A stretch of DNA of 64,000 bases from contig NC_133121.1 of assembly GCF_033568475.1 (NCBI RefSeq), forward strand, positions 127,194,375 through 127,258,374. Direction: 5' to 3'. Shown piece by piece: positions 59,028 to 64,000 of the stretch (the stretch's first letter is position 1; each line of letters starts with the position of its first letter). The stretch is from Henckelia pumila (Eukaryota > Streptophyta > Magnoliopsida > Lamiales > Gesneriaceae). The position numbers were made by a program, and so were the translations under genes. The notes beneath the pieces were generated by a model. It ran no database searches and was not told the origin of the DNA. It worked only from the letters and a program-made list of their open reading frames with translations.

Positions 59028-59991
59028 TGTTATTAGGGTGTATTCCGAATTCTGAATAACTTGTACAACAACAGCAACAATGGCAGCAACTAGTCGAGGC
59101 GAGAGAATCTCTCTATCCGCAAAACGAAATTGTCCGTTAACAGTGCTCAACGTTGGCGACAATCGTCTCTAAAATACAACGACTAACGATTGTGATATAG
59201 CAGCACTACAAATATCACGAACTTCAGCGAACGAAAATACGTTTCAACTTTTATTTTGAGAAAGTGAGGGAGAGATTTTTCAGAAATCTAATGTATACGT
59301 TATCAGATGTTTTTGTATCTTTTTTCTGTGATATAACCACCGTATATATAGTTTTATACACGAAACAACACGTTTGAAGGCGTAAGGATGCAACCCATGA
59401 CAGAAAAAGCCCAGAAAGAGTCGTAACTTTTCAGTCTGCAGAAGGCACGCTCGGTCGGTTATTTTTGACCGATCGAGCGCCCCACTTTTGACAGACTTTC
59501 TGTCTCGCTCAAATAAGGCGCTCGATCGGTCAAATTTGGCAGACCGAGCGCCCAACTTTTCTGAAGCCCACTGTCTCGCAAGGCAAGGGCTGCGCTCGGT
59601 CGGTCATTTTTGACCGCTCGGGCGCTCTAAATTTTTTTTTTCTTTTATCAATTAAATTTTATCCAAAAAGAATAATTGATCATAAGATCTCGCCACGCCA
59701 CGCCTCGCCGAGCCAAGCCAAGCCACGCCGGCCGCGCGCACGCGTGTGTGCTTGTTGCATCGATTAGAGTCTTGCCCCTTTACAAAATATCCGGTGCCCT
59801 AAGGGCCCAATTCCATAATCTAAAGTTGGATTATATAAGGTGAACAAAACATTGAACATGTTCCAATGTGGGACAACCCAAAACAAGTTTTCCCTCCAAT
59901 TTATTTCACCAAATTCAAACTATTCCAACACAATTCAAATAAGCCTTTCAAGCCCATTTCAATTATAATTCATTCAATAATTATTCCAACA
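59028..59991 (-). repeat. 3' LTR of the third copia element
   Basis: The right end is fixed by ttccaaca next to the polypurine tract. The left end TGTTATTAGGG at 59028 is my best candidate, because it gives TG...CA ends and a length of 964 bp. It contains a TATA-like tatatata (59343-59350) and three long hairpin motifs (59445-59480, 59518-59551, 59592-59625). Confidence 0.65.
59445..59625. repeat. three hairpin units spaced about 73 bp apart in the LTR
   Basis: Each unit of about 35 bp reads like gcgctcggtcggtca, then a short T-rich loop, then tgaccgatcgagcgc. The units begin at 59445, 59518 and 59592. Stems of about 13-15 pairs are visible by eye. Confidence 0.85.
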
Positions 59992-60522
59992 ATCCCCCAC
60001 ATGAATGAATTTCACGTATAGTAGCATTCTCACTAGAAAATTATTTTGAGTTATTGTTACATCAGGATAGGTAGCTTGTGGCTTTGAACCTACCATAGTA
60101 AAATACTATCGGATTTACTAGTTGCATAGTGACGCGATGTCTTGAACTAGTCAACCGTTTATGTAAACCAAGTCAATAGTACTTACATAACAATACTCTA
60201 ACATATTTTGTTCTCACGTTGTGTCCATTTCGGCCCTGGACCATATCTTAGATTCATAAGTGTTGCAATCAAAGAGGTCAATACTTTGAACTTATATAAG
60301 TGATCTCCTATCAAGAGTATCCTGCGTTACCCACCTCATAGGTATAAGAATCATTAAAAGAAAACTTAACCTCACCACATTTTGCAGGTCATTTATACTT
60401 GGATATTTTAGGAATGAGCAAGTAACAATTCCAAGCACTCAAACTAATATTTATAAATTAGTTGTCCCATTGAACCAAGTTTTGGGACCAATTCTCAAGG
60501 TTGGGTTACCGCTATAAATATT

Positions 60523-62598
60523 TTAATTTGTGGATTGTAAACCCATTTCTCCAAGTAGTTTGTACATTTGATCTCTATTTATACTTTTTGTAAGCGGATC
60601 CGCAAGGTTTTCTTTTGACTTCACACAGTCAACCGAAATAACCCCATTTGAGATCAATTGTCTTATGGTATTGTGTCTCCGATAAATATGTCGAGATTTA
60701 CCATTGTACATACTACTTTGTGCTCTTTCTATTGCTGACTGACTGTCACAATGAATCGTAATGGAAGACACCGGTTTATTCCAACATGGAATATCTTCTA
60801 GAAAGTTTCGAAGCCACTCGGCTTCTTCTCCAGCTTTATCTAGAGCAATGAACTCGGACTCCATAGTCGACCAAGCTATGCACGTTTGTTTAGAGGATCT
60901 CCATGACACCGCTCCTCTACCGATTGTGAACACATATCCACTCGTAGACTTGGAGTCTTTCGTGTCAGAAATCCAATTTGCATCACAATATCCTTCTAGG
61001 ACCGCAGGATATTTTGTATACACTATTCCATAACTCGTAGTGTATTTCAAATATCCAAGCACTCTCATTAGTGCTTTCCAATGATCTTCGCTTGGATTAC
61101 TTGTGAACCGACTCAGTTTGTTTACAGTATATGCAAGATCAGGACGGGTACAGTTAGTTAAGTACATTAAACTTCCTATCACCCTTGCATATTCAACTTG
61201 TGAAACAGGTTCTCCTCTATTTTTGGATAAATGTGTACCCAACTCAATAGGTGTTCTAGCCGAAGGACGATCTCTGACATTAAATCTTTCAAGAACCTTT
61301 TCTACATAATGAGTTTGGGATAACATAATTCCAGGAGAAAGTCTAGAAACTTTAATCCCTATAATTATATCACACAATCCCAAATCCTTCATATCAAAAT
61401 GTTGTCTCAACATCTTCTTGGTTTTCACAATCAATTTATGGTTGTTTCTCATGATTAACATGTCATCAACATAAAGGCAAACAATTACATATGCATTTGT
61501 AGTACCTTTAATATAGACACATTTGTCATATTCATTTATTGTGAAACCATTTGACAACATTGCAGTGTCAAACTTATGATGCCACTGTTTATGTGCTTGT
61601 TTGAGTCCATACAACGACTTGACAAGTAGTTTACACATCTTTCCTTTTTTTTTCCGGGTACAATAAACCCTTCTGGTTGTTTTATATATATTTCTTCGTC
61701 CAACTCTCCATTCAAAAACGTTGTTTTAACATTCATTTGATGTATCTCAAGATCATGCAATGCTGCAATAGCTATGAGAACACGAATGGATGTTATTCTA
61801 GAAACCGGAGAGTAGGTATCGAAGAAATCATATCCCTCCTTTTGTCTAAAATCTTGAACCACTAGTCGAGCTTTATATTTATCTATAGATCCATCTTCTT
61901 TATATTTCCTTTCAAGAATCCACTTGGATCCCAAAGATTTACATCCCGAAGGGAGATCAACCAACTTCCACGTATGATTGTGCATGATGAAATCTATTTC
62001 ATTTTGTATGGATTCCTTGCAAAAAGGAGCCTCAGGATTTGATAAAGCCTCTTGAAGAGTTCTTGGTTCATTATCTAACATGTATGTTAGAAAATCAGGA
62101 CCAAACGACTTTTCAACTCGTGCACGCTTGCTGCGTCTTGGTTCTTCTTTGGTTTGTGGAGTTTCAATTGTATTTTCATAAGGTCGCTTGTTCGAACTTA
62201 TTTCTTTCTTTTCTTTACAAGAAAAGATATTTTCAAAGAATACAGCATTCCTTGACTCCATTATTGTGCCTTCTTTTACATCAGAAATCGTTGACTTATG
62301 CACTAAAAATCGATATGCACTACTATTAATAGTATGCATAACCAATAAATATGCAGTCAACCATTTTAGGACCAATTTTTATTTGTTTTGGCTTTGGTAC
62401 TTCGAATTTAGCCAAACACCCCCACACTTTGAGGTATTGGTAAGAAGGTTTTCGACCTTTCCACTGTTCATATGGTGTTTCATCTTTTCCTTTGATTGGA
62501 ATCTTGTTTAGAATGTGAGTTGCTGAGAGAATCGCTTCACCCCACATATTTTGAGGTAAGCCAGAATTTATTAACAACGCGTTCATCATTTCTTTCAA
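60523..62598 (-). pseudogene. third copia element: integrase end, reverse transcriptase, RNase H
   Basis: 62598-62326 holds the integrase end (EMMNALLINSGLPQNMWGEA, VWGCLAKF). A stop follows, then 62375-61650 holds the RT start ([29 protein letters not shown]). A frameshift near 61650-61640 moves the reading to 61638, where [33 protein letters not shown] and RNase H ([30 protein letters not shown]) continue to the stop at 60523. Catalytic YVDD is intact. Confidence 0.87.
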
Positions 62599-62640
62599 TG
62601 TTCGATTCTTGCGTTCTACAACGCCATTAGATTGGGGTGA

Positions 62641-63996
62641 TTAAGGGGCTGTCGTTTGATGAATGATGCCCGAAGTTGAGCAAAATTCTTCAAAAGGAGC
62701 CACATACTCTCCACCTCGATCACTTCGAATCATTTTAATCTTTGAACTTTGTTGATTTTCAATCTCAGTCTTATATTTCTTGAAAGCTTCGATTGCCTCA
62801 TATTTGCTTTTCAATAAATATACATAAAAAAATCTAGTGCAATCATCAATGAATGTTATAAAGTACTTATTTTCACCTCGTGTTTGTACCATTTTTAAAT
62901 CACATACATCAGTATGTATTAATTCAAGTGGCGTAGTACTTCTCGTGACAATATGAAATGGAGCTTTAACCATTTTTGCTTCAATACAAATCTCACACTT
63001 ATGTTGTGGATTATTTTTAAACATAGGTATTATATTTAAATTTTCAAGTCTTTGCAACGTGTTGAAGTTAACATGTCCTAATCGTTCATGTCATATATCA
63101 TAACTTTCAGTCAAATAAGCAGAACTAATAACTTTATTCTTCGCCTCAGGGCGGATAACATTCATTACATTCAATTTAAAGAGACCACTATCTTGGTACC
63201 CTTTACCAACAAATACACCGGATTTTGTTAATACAAATTTATCAGACTCAAACACCATTCTAAAGCCTTCCTTGCTCAAGAGAGAACCCGAAACTAAGTT
63301 CTTCTGAATGTCAAGCACATGCAGTACATTCTTGAGCGTCACCTCGTTGTCCGAGGTCATTTTCAACACCACATTTTCTACTCCAACAACTTCAGACGTT
63401 GCGGAGTTTCCCATGAACAACTTTCGATCCCCAACGGTGACATATATGGAATACATATCTTTATCGGCACAAATGTGGCTCGTAGAGCCGGTATCAATCC
63501 ACCATCCTCTCGGATCATCCACCATGTTGGTCTCACAAATAACGACACTTAAATCAATATCAGAAATTGCTAAAGGTACATACCTTTGTTCAACCAAGTT
63601 TGATTGATTTCGTTTCTGATTTGTGTTGTTTTTCTTTGGAATTCGGCAATCCCTTGCCATATGATTCGGTTTGCCACAGTTGTAGCAACTTCCTTGGAAT
63701 TTCTTCGCTTTCCCCTTTTGCTTTCTATCATGGGGGCGCTTTCTCTTTTGACTCGTATTAGACTCCGCCAGATTTTCTTTGGCCTCGGTTTCCATCTTTT
63801 TATGTGACTTGGCCTCGGTATTTCTGTTGTCCTCCTCGATGCGAAGTCTCACGATCAGATCTTCAAGTTTCAACTCCTTACGTTTGTGCTTAAGGTAGTT
63901 TTTGAAGTCCTTCCATATCGGAGGCAACTTCTCAATGATAGACGTGACTTGAAATGGTTCATTTATTTCCATCCCTTCGGCCAATAAGTCATGCAA
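62641..63996 (-). pseudogene. third copia element: gag end, protease, integrase
   Basis: 63996-63091 contains the gag end (LPPIWKDFKNYLKHKRKEL), a Lys/Arg-rich stretch, zinc knuckle CYNCGKPNHMARDC and protease WIDTGSTSHICADK. A TGA at 63091-63093 breaks the integrase zinc region (HERLGHV follows in frame). 63057-62641 then has [33 protein letters not shown], ending in TAA before SPQSNGVVERKNR. Gag starts beyond the window end. Confidence 0.87.
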
Positions 63997-64000
63997 GATT

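Larger units (their letters stand above)
59028..64000 (-). mobile_element. Ty1/copia retrotransposon, third family, running off the window end
   Basis: Minus strand. It has a 3' LTR (59028-59991), a polypurine tract (catgtgggggat on the minus strand, about 60003-59992) and pol with RNase H nearest the LTR, then RT, integrase, protease and gag zinc knuckle up to 63996. The 5' LTR and gag start lie outside the window, so no TSD can be checked. Its protein sequence differs clearly from the Angela-like and Tork-like elements. Several stops and a frameshift make it defective. Confidence 0.88.

Overview
This is plant nuclear DNA, from a eudicot-type genome. The evidence is spliced genes with GT-AG introns, plant-specific families (CDPK-related kinase, xyloglucan endotransglucosylase, HD-Zip class I, MIR166, ubiquitin-L40), chromoviral and copia LTR retrotransposons, a Cassandra TRIM, and AT-rich spacers with MITEs. 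I cannot name the species.

Layout. 1-912 looks like the 3' part of an LTR of a Tat/Ogre-type element. 913-16054 is a decayed chromovirus (Ty3/gypsy with a C-terminal chromodomain-like segment) and its 3' LTR. Its integrase is split by a young Angela/BARE-like copia element in reverse orientation (4397-13800, TSD ctaca). 16055-33946 is a gene island: a CDPK-related kinase of 11 exons (19270-25265), an intronless XTH (27217-28143) and a MIR166 hairpin on the minus strand (about 30085-30185). Two MITEs lie in its spacers, one MULE-type with a 9-bp TSD and one CACTA-type. 33947-51520 is a nest of elements: a MULE-type MITE was split by a Tork-like copia element (33959-51327, TSD tagga). That was split by a second Angela-like copy (36645-48350, TSD ctttc). 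Its 3' LTR holds a 2.3-kb insertion made of a probable solo LTR followed by a complete Cassandra TRIM with 5S rRNA-like LTRs. 51521-59027 is a second gene island: an HD-Zip I gene (52022-52737), a wrecked gene of the At1g16860-like membrane protein family carrying an inserted RNase H fragment (54398-55623), and a complete five-exon ubiquitin-L40 gene on the minus strand (56054-57531). 59028-64000 is a third copia element on the minus strand, running off the window end.

The apparently working content is four protein genes and one microRNA gene. The kinase would act in Ca2+-linked signalling at membranes, the XTH in cell-wall remodelling, HD-Zip I in transcription, miR166 on HD-Zip III mRNAs, and Ub-L40 supplies ubiquitin and a 60S ribosomal protein. 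They form no operon-like unit. Well over half the window is retrotransposon. All autonomous-type polyproteins seen are broken by stops or frameshifts, many of them C-to-T type changes. Splice sites and LTR ends were placed by reading the sequence by hand. Divergence figures are hand counts, not computed alignments.
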